From contig NZXG01000036.1 of NCBI GenBank assembly GCA_002701845.1, positions 1-64,000 of the forward strand: 64,000 nucleotides of DNA. The letters run 5' to 3'. The notes under the pieces are model-generated. The model worked only from the letters and a program-made list of their open reading frames with translations, did not search any database and had not been told where the DNA came from. Shown one piece after another: positions 19,219-27,613 of the stretch (its first letter is position 1; every line of letters starts with the position of its first letter). Source of the DNA: Pseudomonadales bacterium (GTDB taxonomy: Bacteria; Pseudomonadota; Gammaproteobacteria; Pseudomonadales; Ketobacteraceae). Position numbers and translations under genes: made by a program.

Positions 19219-19668
19219 ATGAGCAACTCTAAACAGTTAAGCAGCCCGTTCCGCGGGTTCGATAGTTTTCAACAGTTAGTGGATAACGTGTTCGGCCGGG
19301 GCACCGGTGGCTTCCCGGCTTTCGCCGACGAGGCATTCAATATGCCGGCCACGGACATTTCCGAGAGCGATACCGAGTACACCATCACCGCTGAGCTGCC
19401 CGGCATCAAAAAGTCGGACATTAATGTAGCCCTGCACGACGGGGTGCTGTCCATTGAGGCCACCAACAAGAGCGAGCATGAAGAAAAAGGCGACAAACAG
19501 ATTCGTTCGGAGCGTCGCTACGGCAGGTTCGTGCGCCGCTTTACCCTGGGCGACAACGTGGACGAATCCTCAGTACAGGCCCTATTCGAAGACGGGGTGC
19601 TGAAACTGGTGGTCAAAAAGACCGAACCCCAGGCCGCGCCTCAGCCCAAAAATATTCCCATCAATTGA
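19219..19668 (+). CDS. Small heat-shock protein, Hsp20/IbpA family
   Basis: ATP-independent holdase chaperone of the alpha-crystallin family. Residues from about 40 to 135 form the alpha-crystallin domain: DISESDTEYTITAELPGIKK at its start, a glycine-bearing strand (ALHDGVLSIEA), then FVRRFTLGDNVDESSVQA and the family hallmark FEDGVLKLVV. The C-terminal tail contains NIPIN, matching the I-X-I oligomerisation motif. Aggregation-prone N-terminal Phe residues are present. The ribosome site AAGGAGG is strong. Confidence 0.93.
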   Translation: MSNSKQLSSPFRGFDSFQQLVDNVFGRGTGGFPAFADEAFNMPATDISESDTEYTITAELPGIKKSDINVALHDGVLSIEATNKSEHEEKGDKQIRSERRYGRFVRRFTLGDNVDESSVQALFEDGVLKLVVKKTEPQAAPQPKNIPIN

Positions 19669-19717
19669 TGTTGGCGGTGGGAAATCATGCTGTTGACACG
19701 GGCAAACTGAAAACCGC

Positions 19718-19748
19718 GGGGGCGTGACTATCGCGCCCCTCTTGTTTG
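19718..19748 (+). terminator. Probable terminator after hsp20
   Basis: GGGGCG (19719-19724) pairs with CGCCCC (19734-19739) around a 9-base loop and is followed by TCTTGTTT. A modest stem with a T-rich tail. Confidence 0.5.
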
Positions 19749-19802
19749 ACTAGCCTGTTTGACCGGTTTAATTGCCAGGTTTGGTCGGCCGGTAGATAGG
19801 GC

Positions 19803-20564
19803 TCAGGCAGTGCGGGCTTTGTTTTCCATGCCGTTGGACATATGACACAACCCCTGCATATCCAGCACTTCCACCTCTTTGCCGTCCACATGGATGACGC
19901 CCTGCTTCTGCAAACGGGTGAAAACCCGGGACACCGTTTCCACCGCCAGCCCCAGAAAATTGCCGATGTCGTTGCGGGACATGGGCAGGCGGAAACCCGA
20001 GGCGGAAAGCCCACGCTTGGTATGACGGGCGGAAATACTCAGCAGCAGAGAGGCAATGCGCTCTTCCGCGCTTTTTTTGCTAAGCAGCATAATCAATTGC
20101 TGATCGGCCTGGATTTCCCGGCTCATCAGCTGAAAAAAGTGCCGCTGCAGGGAGGGAATCTGCGCCGACAGCACTTCCAGTTTATCGAACGGAATCTCGC
20201 ACACCGCTGCGGTTTCCAGCGCCTTGGCGGAATTGGAATGGACATTGGTATTGATGCCGTCAATGCCCAACACCTCGCCCGGCAGATAAAAACCGGTCAC
20301 CTGCTCTTCACCATCCTCGGTTACTGAATAGGTTTTGATGGTGCCGCTGCGTACCGCATAGATGGAGGCAAAGGGATCGCTGGCACGGAACAGGTGTTCC
20401 CCCTTTTTCATGGGCTTGCTGCGCTTGATGATGCGATCCAGCTCATCCAACTGCTTGTTGTCCACCGCCACCGGCAGGCAGATTGGGTTCAGGCTACAGT
20501 CGGTACAGGAGACGTTGATGCTACGGGTGGGCACCCGTTGCTTGGTGTCATGGTCTAAAGACAT
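19803..20564 (-). CDS. fnr: Oxygen-sensing regulator Fnr/Anr
   Basis: Global anaerobic regulator; an O2-labile [4Fe-4S] cluster drives dimerisation and DNA binding. All four cluster ligands sit at the E. coli positions: Cys20, Cys23 and Cys29 in CTDCSLNPIC, and Cys122 in AVCEI. The cAMP-receptor-like beta-roll follows (VRSGTIKTYSVTEDGEEQV). The HTH is SRNDIGNFLGLAVETVSRVF, with the E-x-x-S-R recognition residues that read TTGAT half-sites. The 253 residues match the family. It is next to hemN, as in many gammaproteobacteria, and its leader carries a dyad with a degenerate Fnr site. Confidence 0.95.
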   Translation of the reverse strand: MSLDHDTKQRVPTRSINVSCTDCSLNPICLPVAVDNKQLDELDRIIKRSKPMKKGEHLFRASDPFASIYAVRSGTIKTYSVTEDGEEQVTGFYLPGEVLGIDGINTNVHSNSAKALETAAVCEIPFDKLEVLSAQIPSLQRHFFQLMSREIQADQQLIMLLSKKSAEERIASLLLSISARHTKRGLSASGFRLPMSRNDIGNFLGLAVETVSRVFTRLQKQGVIHVDGKEVEVLDMQGLCHMSNGMENKARTA

Positions 20565-20582
20565 AGGTGATTCCGCATTAGC

Positions 20583-20627
20583 TATCCGGTGAACTATTAG
20601 ATCGTGATCATCTAATATAGCCGGATA
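20583..20627. promoter_or_regulatory. Nested dyad with degenerate Fnr box in the fnr leader
   Basis: Two nested inverted repeats: an outer TATCCGG (20583-20589)/CCGGATA (20621-20627) and an inner TATTAGAT (20595-20602)/ATCTAATA (20610-20617). The centre reads TAGAT-CGTG-ATCAT (20598-20611), matching TTGAT-N4-ATCAA at 8 of 10 positions. It lies about 35-60 bases before the fnr ATG. Autoregulation or an mRNA stem-loop are both plausible, as is a role as hemN 3' hairpin. Confidence 0.5.
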
Positions 20628-20633
20628 TTAACA

Positions 20634-20674
20634 CGTAATCACCTGACTCGTAATCACCTGACTCGCAATCAACC
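20634..20674. repeat. Short tandem repeat between hemN and fnr
   Basis: CGTAATCACCTGACT occurs twice in perfect tandem (20634-20648, 20649-20663), followed by a degenerate partial third copy starting CGCAATCAACC. It lies just beyond the hemN stop and upstream of the fnr dyad. Confidence 0.8.
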
Positions 20675-20676
20675 CA

Positions 20677-22086
20677 CTATAGAACCCTTGAAAAGCGCCG
20701 GCCGGACTGCAGATGTTGCGACAGGTAGGTATCGAACAGCATACAGATCTTGCGCACCACCAGCCGCCCCTTCTCGGTAACTTCGTACCCCTGCTGGCCT
20801 CCCAGCAGCAAGCCCTGCTCCACAAATCCATTTAAATCTTTGATTTCATTTGAGAAGTACTCATCGAAACGGACCCCGAACTGCTCCTCGATGCGGGCCG
20901 GAAGCAGCCGGTTCTGGCACAGGAGAGACATGATGACCGCCCGCCGGATCTCGTCATCCGTACTCAGCACCACACCGGAACTGAGCGGGGTCTCATCAGC
21001 ATCCAGTAAGGTCTGATACTCACTGATGGATTTGGTGTTCTGGCAGTAGATGTTGTTGATCAGGCTGATGGCGGAAACCCCCAGCCCCACCAGATCGGCT
21101 TCCTTGCAGGTGGTATAGCCCTGGAAGTTGCGATGCAGCCGGCCCGCGGCCTGGGCCAGGGCCAGCTCGTCGTTGGGCTTGGCAAAGTGATCCATGCCGA
21201 TATACACATAGCCGGCGGCCACCAGCTGATTGGAGGCGGCGCACAGGATCTGCAGCTTTTCCTCCGCCGGTGGCAGTGCCTCCTCCGGCAACAGCCCCTG
21301 GGATTTAAACCGCTCCGGCAAATGCGCGTAGTTAAACAGGGAGATGCGATCCGGATCCAGTTGGATTACCTGCTCAATGGTGCGCTCCACGGAAGCCACG
21401 GTCTGATAGGGCAAGCCGTAGATCAGATCGAAATTCACCGAACGGTACTGATAACTGCGGGCGGCATCCATCAGCTCCCGGATCTGGGACAGCGGCTGCA
21501 CCCGGTTGATGGCTTCCTGCACCCTGGGATCGAAATCCTGAATTCCCAGACTGATGCGATTGAATCCCAGCCCTTTGAGCAGCCCCAGCTTGTCGCCATC
21601 CAGGGTACGGGGATCGATTTCAATGGAATATTCCCCCCGTTCCGGATCCACCAGATGAAAATGGCGACTCACCTCGAACCAGAGTTCCGTCAGCTCGGGG
21701 CCGCTGAAGTAGGTGGGCGTGCCACCCCCCCAATGCATCTGATACACCGGCCGGTCGGCGGCAAAATCCCGGGATTTGATCCGGATTTCCTTGATCAGCG
21801 CGTCCAGGTAGCGGCGTTTCTTGTCTTCACTTTGGGTGATGACTTTGTTGCAGGCGCAGTAGTAGCAAAGTGAGGCGCAGAATGGCAGATGAATATACAG
21901 CGACAACGGCTTTCTGGAATGGTTGCTGCGACGCACCGCGTCCAGGTAATCCTGTTGGCTGAACTCCTCGTGAAACTGCAGCGCGGTAGGATAGGAAGTA
22001 TACCGCGGACCCGCCACATCATGCTGGCGAATAAACTCACTGTCCCACAGTGAATTCACCTCATTTTCATGCTTCACCAAACGCAT
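20677..22086 (-). CDS. hemN: Oxygen-independent coproporphyrinogen III oxidase
   Basis: Radical-SAM enzyme that converts coproporphyrinogen III to protoporphyrinogen IX without O2. The 469-residue protein has the cluster motif FCASLCYYCACNK, the substrate/SAM segment HWGGGTPTYFSG, and the HemN C-terminal domain. The N-terminal QHDVAGPRYTSYPTALQF is typical of true HemN rather than HemW. An Anr box lies 74 bases upstream, and the fnr gene is directly downstream on the same strand. Confidence 0.97.
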   Translation of the reverse strand: MRLVKHENEVNSLWDSEFIRQHDVAGPRYTSYPTALQFHEEFSQQDYLDAVRRSNHSRKPLSLYIHLPFCASLCYYCACNKVITQSEDKKRRYLDALIKEIRIKSRDFAADRPVYQMHWGGGTPTYFSGPELTELWFEVSRHFHLVDPERGEYSIEIDPRTLDGDKLGLLKGLGFNRISLGIQDFDPRVQEAINRVQPLSQIRELMDAARSYQYRSVNFDLIYGLPYQTVASVERTIEQVIQLDPDRISLFNYAHLPERFKSQGLLPEEALPPAEEKLQILCAASNQLVAAGYVYIGMDHFAKPNDELALAQAAGRLHRNFQGYTTCKEADLVGLGVSAISLINNIYCQNTKSISEYQTLLDADETPLSSGVVLSTDDEIRRAVIMSLLCQNRLLPARIEEQFGVRFDEYFSNEIKDLNGFVEQGLLLGGQQGYEVTEKGRLVVRKICMLFDTYLSQHLQSGRRFSRVL

Positions 22087-22159
22087 ACACCGTACCCAGG
22101 CACCGTACCGACATTATCATTTTGATTGCAGCATTATCTCCGAACCATTCGACCGGGCC

Positions 22160-22173
22160 TTGACCCACGTCAA
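22160..22173 (-). promoter_or_regulatory. Candidate Fnr/Anr box upstream of hemN
   Basis: TTGAC-CCAC-GTCAA, a perfect dyad matching TTGAT-N4-ATCAA at 8 of 10 positions and the common TTGAC/GTCAA variant of Anr sites. Its centre is about 80 bases before the hemN ATG, which allows activation at about -41.5 with a leader near 40 bases. Confidence 0.65.
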
Positions 22174-22245
22174 TCCCGACCAGCCTGGGCCCCTGGGGAA
22201 GCCGGCGAATACTGACCTGGCGCAATATCGCGGCCTGGAGACCGG

Positions 22246-22277
22246 CAAAAAAAACCGCTGCCCGTGCAGCGGTTTTT
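22246..22277 (-). terminator. Rho-independent terminator of recA
   Basis: ACCGCTGC (22254-22261) and GCAGCGGT (22266-22273) around a 4-base loop, with T8 on the minus strand and T5 on the plus strand, so it may work in both directions. It lies about 30 bases after the recA stop. Confidence 0.88.
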
Positions 22278-22306
22278 GCCGTCCCGAAGCGAAAGTCGAT
22301 GACGCC

Positions 22307-23335
22307 TCAGGCCTCTTGCGCGGCCTCCACCTCCTTCTCGGGAGGCTTGATATTCAACATCTGACTGCGAATTTCCTGCTCGATGGCCTCCGCAACGTCG
22401 GGATTATCCTCCAGGAACTTGGCGGCATTGGCCTTGCCCTGGCCGATCTTGTCCCCCTGGTAGGCATACCAGGCGCCGGATTTATCCACCAGGCCACAGG
22501 CCACCCCCAGATCCAGCACCTCGCCCATATGATAAATGCCGGTACCGTAAAGAATCTGAAATTCCGCCTGCTTGAAGGGAGGGGCCACCTTGTTTTTCAC
22601 CACCTTGACCCGGGTTTCGTTGCCCACAACTTCCTCCCCCTGTTTTACCGCACCGGTGCGACGGATATCCAGGCGCACGGAGGAATAAAACTTCAGGGCG
22701 TTGCCCCCGGTGGTGGTTTCCGGGTTGCCAAACATCACCCCGATCTTCATTCGGATCTGGTTGATGAACACCACCAGACAGTTGGCGTGTTTGACGCTGC
22801 CGGTAATTTTGCGCAGGGCCTGGGACATGAGCCGGGCCTGCAGCCCCACGTGGCTATCCCCCATCTCACCCTCGATTTCCGCCCTGGGCACCAGCGCCGC
22901 CACCGAGTCCACGATAATCACATCCACCGCGTTGGATCGCACCAGCATATCGGTAATTTCCAGGGCCTGCTCTCCGGTATCCGGCTGGGACACCAACAGA
23001 TCATCGACATTGACACCGAGCTTGCCGGCATAGATGGGATCCAGGGCATGCTCCGCGTCCACAAAGGCACAGGTGAGGCCCTGTTTCTGGGCCTGGGCCA
23101 CCACACTCAGGGTCAGTGTGGTTTTACCGGAGGACTCCGGCCCGAAGATTTCCACGATGCGCCCCTTGGGCAGGCCGCCAATACCCAGGGCAATATCCAG
23201 CCCCAGGGAACCGGTGGAAATGGCGGGCATGGCCTGTTGCTGCTGATCGCCCATGCGCATAACCGCGCCTTTGCCGAACTGACGCTCAATTTGCGACAGC
23301 GCCGCACCCAACGCCTTGCGTTTGTTGTCATCCAT
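22307..23335 (-). CDS. recA: Recombinase RecA
   Basis: DNA strand exchange and LexA/UmuD co-protease. The 342-residue protein has Walker [19 protein letters not shown], Walker [19 protein letters not shown], the L2 loop region ([21 protein letters not shown]), and a short acidic C-terminal tail. A near-consensus LexA box lies 40 bases upstream. recX is not adjacent: about 5.8 kb of unrelated genes separate them. Confidence 0.99.
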   Translation of the reverse strand: MDDNKRKALGAALSQIERQFGKGAVMRMGDQQQQAMPAISTGSLGLDIALGIGGLPKGRIVEIFGPESSGKTTLTLSVVAQAQKQGLTCAFVDAEHALDPIYAGKLGVNVDDLLVSQPDTGEQALEITDMLVRSNAVDVIIVDSVAALVPRAEIEGEMGDSHVGLQARLMSQALRKITGSVKHANCLVVFINQIRMKIGVMFGNPETTTGGNALKFYSSVRLDIRRTGAVKQGEEVVGNETRVKVVKNKVAPPFKQAEFQILYGTGIYHMGEVLDLGVACGLVDKSGAWYAYQGDKIGQGKANAAKFLEDNPDVAEAIEQEIRSQMLNIKPPEKEVEAAQEA

Positions 23336-23374
23336 TAATCGTTCCTCGCAGTGTGCAGTTGACTACCCATCAAT

Positions 23375-23394
23375 TACTGTATATTTAAACAGTA
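23375..23394 (-). promoter_or_regulatory. LexA (SOS) box of recA
   Basis: TACTGTATATTTAAACAGTA, an almost exact match to the enterobacterial LexA consensus (CTG-N10-CAG with TA-rich centre). It sits between pncC and recA, 40 bases before the recA ATG and abutting the pncC stop codon. Confidence 0.93.
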
Positions 23395-23967
23395 TTATTG
23401 GGCTTCATCAAGTAATTGCGGTAATTGTTTGTCGGTCTCGGGCACTTCCGGGTGTTGCGCCAGCCAGCGCCGAACCCGCACCAGTAGCCCCTGCAGCGCC
23501 AGGGTCACCGCCGCCGCCCGCACATCCCGGCGCTCGCCGGGCAACACCACCATGGCGGCATCCACCTGCCCCGCCAGGTTCCAGGCGAACCATACGGTGC
23601 CCACGGGTTTGTCCTCGGTACCGCCGCCGGGGCCGGCAATACCGCTGATGGCCACGGCGAAATCAGCGCCGGACTTCTTCAGGGCGCCTTCGGCCATCTC
23701 CTCCACCACCGCCCGGCTCACGGCCCCCTCGGATTTCAGGGTGCGTGCCTTTACCCCCAGCATGGAGCGCTTGGCTTCATTACTGTAGGTGACGTAGGCG
23801 CGATCAAACCAGAGGGAGCTGCCCGCCACCTGGGTGATGGCCTGGGATACCCAGCCCCCGGTACAGGATTCCGCCGTGACTATTTTTTTTTCCTTGTCCG
23901 CCAACAGGGCCCCAAGCTGGGTGGCCAGGGCCTCGATCAGCAGCACCTGATCGGAGTACAACAACAT
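23395..23967 (-). CDS. pncC: Nicotinamide-nucleotide amidohydrolase (CinA C-terminal domain)
   Basis: Deamidates NMN to nicotinic acid mononucleotide in pyridine-nucleotide recycling. The 190-residue protein is the stand-alone CinA C-terminal domain. Its hallmarks are VTAESCTGGWVSQAIT (active-site Ser/Cys region), a YSNEAK motif and the glycine-rich ISGIAGPGGGTEDKPVGTV. The N-terminal MoCF-like domain of full CinA is absent, as in PncC. It is directly upstream of recA, and its stop abuts the LexA box. Confidence 0.92.
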   Translation of the reverse strand: MLLYSDQVLLIEALATQLGALLADKEKKIVTAESCTGGWVSQAITQVAGSSLWFDRAYVTYSNEAKRSMLGVKARTLKSEGAVSRAVVEEMAEGALKKSGADFAVAISGIAGPGGGTEDKPVGTVWFAWNLAGQVDAAMVVLPGERRDVRAAAVTLALQGLLVRVRRWLAQHPEVPETDKQLPQLLDEAQ

Positions 23968-24168
23968 AGACAGTTCTATCGTAAATAACTGCCCTGAATT
24001 CTACTGGTTTAGCCGCGGATGAACCATGGGCAAATCCCCCTATTTTGGGTAGTGCAGCCCCCTGACGGCCGGCGGCCATTTTTGTGCCGGCAACGGTTTT
24101 CTTGAATGGCAGACAGGTTACAATGGCCGGCTCAATCCGCTAACCCGATACGAGAACGATCCGACCCC

Positions 24169-26754
24169 ATGTCCGGCTCCGAAACCGCGCTCGCCCAACA
24201 CACACCCATGATGCAGCAGTATCTGCGCATCAAGTCCGAGCACCCCGCCGAGTTGGTGTTCTATCGGATGGGGGATTTCTACGAGCTGTTTTTCGAGGAT
24301 GCCCAACGGGCCGCGGAGCTGTTGGATATCACCCTGACCCAGCGCGGCCAGTCCGCGGGCAAACCCATTCCCATGGCCGGGGTGCCCTATCACGCGGCGG
24401 AATCCTACCTGGCGCGGCTGGTAAAGCTGGGGGAATCCGTGGCGGTGGCGGAGCAGATTGGCGATCCCGCCACCAGCAAGGGTCCGGTGGAGCGCAAGGT
24501 GGTGCGGGTGGTGACCCCCGGTACCGTCAGTGATGAGGCGCTGCTGGACGCCACCGTGGACAACCTGTTGTGCGCCGTCACCCAGCACCTGGATCGCTAC
24601 GGTATCGCTCACCTGGACATCACCAGCGGGCGTTTTTTTGTTTCCGAAGTGGATGGGGAGACGGCACTGATGGCGGAGCTGGCGCGGCTGGATCCGGCGG
24701 AGCTGCTGGTGGCGGAGGACTCTCACCTGTTTCGCCTGCTGGACGGTCGCCGGGGGCTGCGCAGTCGCCCCCCCTGGGATTTTGATCATGAATCCGCTCA
24801 GCGGGCCCTGGTGCAGCAGTTTCAGACCCAGGATCTGGCGGGATTTGGCTGCCAGGACATGACCGGCGCCGTGGCAGCGGCGGGCTGCCTGCTGCAATAT
24901 GCCAAGGAAACCCAACGGGCCGCCCTGCCCCACATCCGTAACCTGGCGGTGGAAAGCCTGAGCGATTGCGTGGTGCTGGACAGCGCCACCCGCCGCAACC
25001 TGGAGCTCACCGCCAATGTCCACGGCGAGGATCGCTACACCCTGGCCTGGGTACTGGATAAAACCAAAACCGCCATGGGGGCCCGCATGCTGCGGCGCTG
25101 GCTGCACCGCCCCATCCGGCAACGGGCAGTGCTGCTGCAGCGTCAGAATATCATTGCCGGCCTGCTGCAGAATTACCAGTATGAGCCGGTGCAGGCGGTA
25201 CTGAAACAGATCGGCGATATCGAACGCATTCTGGCCCGGGTGGCCCTGAAATCCGCCCGGCCACGGGATCTGTCCCGGCTGCGGGACGGTCTGGTGGCGC
25301 TGCCGGCGCTGGCGGAAGCCACCGCTGCCATGGACAGTGCGGAAATACAGCAGCTGCGGAGCACCATCGGCAGCTATCCGGAGCTGGCGGAGCTGCTGAC
25401 CCGGGCCATTGTTCCCACCCCGCCGGTGGTGATCCGGGACGGCGGAGTGATCGCCGCCGGCTATGACAGCGAACTGGATGAGCTGCGTGGCATCAGCGAA
25501 AACGCCGGCCAGTTTCTGCTGGAACTGGAGGCGCGGGAACGGGAGCGCACCGGCATCAGCACGTTGAAGGTGGGCTACAACCGGGTCCATGGTTATTACA
25601 TCGAAATCAGTAAGGCCCAGGCCCGCCAGGCGCCCCAGGAGTATATCCGGCGTCAGACCCTGAAAAATGCCGAACGCTACATTACCCCGGAGCTGAAAGC
25701 CTTCGAGGACAAGGCGCTGAGTGCCAAGAGCCGGGCTTTGAGCCGGGAAAAGGCCTTGTATGATGAACTGCTGGAACGGCTGGGGGAGCATCTGGCGGCG
25801 CTGCAAACCAGTTTTCTGGCGGTGGCGGAACTGGATGTGCTGGCCTGCCTGGCGGAGCGGGCGGACACCCTGGCCTTTACCCGACCCCAGTTAAGTGACG
25901 AGACCGGCCTGCACATCAGCGGTGGCCGCCACCCGGTGGTGGAGCAGGTGATGAGCGATGCCTTTATCCCCAACGATCTGCAGCTGGACAGCCACCGCCG
26001 CATGCTGGTGATCACCGGCCCCAACATGGGGGGTAAGTCCACTTATATGCGCCAGATCGCCCTGATAGCCATCCTGGCCCATATCGGCAGTTTCGTGCCG
26101 GCGGAGCAGGCCCGGATCGGCCCCATCGACCGCATCTTCACCCGCATCGGTTCCTCCGACGACCTGGCCAGTGGCCGCTCCACCTTTATGGTGGAGATGA
26201 CGGAAACCGCCAACATCCTGCACAACGCCGGCCGCCAGAGCCTGGTGCTGATGGATGAAATCGGCCGCGGCACCAGCACATTCGACGGCCTGTCACTGGC
26301 CTGGGCCTGCGCCAACTATCTGGCGGTGAAGCTGCAGGCTCTGACCCTGTTCGCCACCCACTATTTCGAGCTGACTCAACTGCCGGATCAGGCCCCCAAT
26401 GTAGTCAATGTGCACCTGGCGGCCCGGGAGCAGGGTGACACTATTCTGTTCCTGCACAAAGTGATGGAAGGCCCGGCCAACCAGAGTTATGGTTTGCAGG
26501 TGGCGAGGCTGGCGGGGGTGCCCGCCAGCGTGGTGAACAACGCCCGCAAGAAACTGGCGCAACTGGAGAAACAGGACCTGAACAATCAGGCCCTGCAACA
26601 GGCCAATCAACCGCTGCAATCCGACCTGTTTGCGGACCCCCCCACCCCGCACCCGGTGGTGGAGATGCTGAGCCGGCTGGATCCGGACTGCATCAATCCA
26701 CGGCAGGCTCTGGATCTGGTGTATAAACTCAAGGAAATGACTGAGAAACCATGA
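24169..26754 (+). CDS. mutS: DNA mismatch repair protein MutS
   Basis: Recognises mismatches and starts methyl-directed repair with MutL. The mismatch-reading Phe-x-Glu is in [13 protein letters not shown], near residue 37. The connector, lever and clamp domains follow. The ATPase has Walker [10 protein letters not shown], Walker [17 protein letters not shown] and the FATHYFELT segment. I chose the ATG at 24169 (861 residues, near the E. coli 853) over one 21 codons upstream; the ribosome site is weak for both. The C-terminal helix for tetramerisation is present ([18 protein letters not shown]). Confidence 0.97.
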   Translation: MSGSETALAQHTPMMQQYLRIKSEHPAELVFYRMGDFYELFFEDAQRAAELLDITLTQRGQSAGKPIPMAGVPYHAAESYLARLVKLGESVAVAEQIGDPATSKGPVERKVVRVVTPGTVSDEALLDATVDNLLCAVTQHLDRYGIAHLDITSGRFFVSEVDGETALMAELARLDPAELLVAEDSHLFRLLDGRRGLRSRPPWDFDHESAQRALVQQFQTQDLAGFGCQDMTGAVAAAGCLLQYAKETQRAALPHIRNLAVESLSDCVVLDSATRRNLELTANVHGEDRYTLAWVLDKTKTAMGARMLRRWLHRPIRQRAVLLQRQNIIAGLLQNYQYEPVQAVLKQIGDIERILARVALKSARPRDLSRLRDGLVALPALAEATAAMDSAEIQQLRSTIGSYPELAELLTRAIVPTPPVVIRDGGVIAAGYDSELDELRGISENAGQFLLELEARERERTGISTLKVGYNRVHGYYIEISKAQARQAPQEYIRRQTLKNAERYITPELKAFEDKALSAKSRALSREKALYDELLERLGEHLAALQTSFLAVAELDVLACLAERADTLAFTRPQLSDETGLHISGGRHPVVEQVMSDAFIPNDLQLDSHRRMLVITGPNMGGKSTYMRQIALIAILAHIGSFVPAEQARIGPIDRIFTRIGSSDDLASGRSTFMVEMTETANILHNAGRQSLVLMDEIGRGTSTFDGLSLAWACANYLAVKLQALTLFATHYFELTQLPDQAPNVVNVHLAAREQGDTILFLHKVMEGPANQSYGLQVARLAGVPASVVNNARKKLAQLEKQDLNNQALQQANQPLQSDLFADPPTPHPVVEMLSRLDPDCINPRQALDLVYKLKEMTEKP

Positions 26755-26863
26755 CCGCTGGCGGATTCCGTCAGCTACATTGGACAGCAGGCGAATGGAG
26801 TTGCCTGGCGCATGCATAGGCTTTAGACTCCCCGCGTTAAAAATCTGTAGAGGGCGCAAACTC

Positions 26864-27187
26864 ATGACCTTTGTTGTTACCGATAACTGCATCAAGTGCA
26901 AGTACACCGACTGCGTGGAAGTCTGTCCGGTGGATTGCTTCTACGAGGGGCCCAATTTTCTGGTGATTCACCCCGACGAGTGCATCGATTGTGCCCTGTG
27001 CGAGCCGGAGTGCCCGGCCAACGCCATTTATTCGGAAGATGAGGTGCCCGCCGATCAGCAGGAGTTTCTGGAGCTGAACGCGGAACTGGCGGAAGTCTGG
27101 CCCAATATTACCGAGAAGAAAGATCCGCTGCCGGATGCCGAGGAATGGGACGGCGTGGAAGGCAAACGCCAATACCTGGAGAAGTGA
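26864..27187 (+). CDS. fdxA: Seven-iron ferredoxin FdxA
   Basis: Small electron carrier with one [3Fe-4S] and one [4Fe-4S] cluster. The 107 residues start [20 protein letters not shown], followed by PVDC, and then [12 protein letters not shown], giving the nine-Cys pattern of this class. The acidic C-terminal extension ([17 protein letters not shown]) is typical of Pseudomonas/Azotobacter FdxA. It lies between mutS and the sRNA region, the same place that flanks rsmZ in pseudomonads. Confidence 0.96.
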   Translation: MTFVVTDNCIKCKYTDCVEVCPVDCFYEGPNFLVIHPDECIDCALCEPECPANAIYSEDEVPADQQEFLELNAELAEVWPNITEKKDPLPDAEEWDGVEGKRQYLEK

Positions 27188-27220
27188 CCGCCAGGCGATA
27201 CTGGAAAAAAAACGCCAGAC

Positions 27221-27249
27221 AAAAAAGAAGGGCGGTTGTTACACCGCCC
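27221..27249 (-). terminator. Terminator of the RsmZ-like RNA
   Basis: On the minus strand GGGCGGT (27249-27243) pairs with ACCGCCC (27236-27230) around a 6-base loop, followed by TTCTTTTTT. The preceding AAGCGAGGTGGG and the stem are nearly repeated at the end of the second RNA. Confidence 0.9.
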
Positions 27250-27345
27250 CACCTCGCTTGGATATCCATACCCAGGCATCCTGCCTAAACATCCCTGACA
27301 ATCATCCTGATTGTGTTCCTTCGCAGCGTCCTGCCACGACTCAAA
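27221..27345 (-). ncRNA. rsmZ: RsmZ-like CsrA-sequestering small RNA
   Basis: On the minus strand a segment of about 125 bases has six GGA motifs. ACAATC-AGGAT-GATTGT (27298-27314) and AGGC-AGGAT-GCCT (27274-27286) are hairpins that both present AGGAT in the loop, the preferred CsrA/RsmA ligand. It ends in a strong terminator. A possible promoter is TATAGA at 27352-27357 with TTGTAG 18 bases upstream. A dyad like the GacA activating sequence lies about 170 bases upstream across AT-rich DNA, as described for pseudomonad rsmZ. The fdxA-rsmZ-rpoS order is also the pseudomonad one. The role, titrating CsrA, is inferred; the exact 5' end is uncertain. Confidence 0.82.
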
Positions 27346-27507
27346 TATTACTCTATACAGAGCGAAACGTTTAGCCTACAAAATGCAACAATTATCACTC
27401 GATTGTTGGACAAATTTCCTACTACAATTGAAAACAGTAGGTTACAGAGGATTCGAGCGCGGGTTGGAAAAATTCAGTGGTTAAATGATTCGACTCTCGC
27501 ACACATC
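27346..27507. promoter_or_regulatory. AT-rich promoter and linker of the RsmZ-like RNA
   Basis: About 160 bases, clearly richer in A+T than the coding DNA around it, lie between the candidate -10 (TATAGA, 27352-27357) and the GacA-like dyad. Pseudomonad rsmZ has a comparable linker bound by architectural proteins. I see no gene here: the plus-strand frame from 27313 has no recognisable content. Confidence 0.5.
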
Positions 27508-27525
27508 TGTAAGATATCTCCTACA
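27508..27525. promoter_or_regulatory. GacA-type upstream activating sequence, site 1
   Basis: TGTAAG-ATATCT-CCTACA matches the GacA recognition dyad TGTAAG-N6-CTTACA at 11 of 12 defined positions. It is embedded in a larger dyad (CACATCTGT 27502-27510 / ACAGATGTG 27525-27533). A run of T on the plus strand just after the dyad also makes it terminator-like in that direction. Confidence 0.7.
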
Positions 27526-27590
27526 CAGATGTGGGTTTTTATCCTAGTATTAAGACAGTTTAAGAGATGGGGACTTCCCTGTTTCAACTC

Positions 27591-27613
27591 AAAGAAGGGC
27601 GGTTCTGCCGCCC
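27591..27613 (-). terminator. Terminator of the CsrB-like RNA
   Basis: On the minus strand GGGCGG-CAGAA-CCGCCC is followed by TTCTTT. The T-tract is shorter than that of the downstream RNA, so some read-through is possible. Confidence 0.7.

Noticed and set aside
24118-25806. 562-codon minus-strand open frame opposite mutS
   Set aside because: It is the antisense of mutS; the composition (Gln/His/Gly-rich) is typical of shadow frames in high-GC DNA.
27502-27540. fdxA terminator on the plus strand
   Set aside because: The hairpin with a following T-run is over 300 bases past fdxA and its core matches the GacA dyad, so I treat it mainly as a regulatory site; a dual role is possible.
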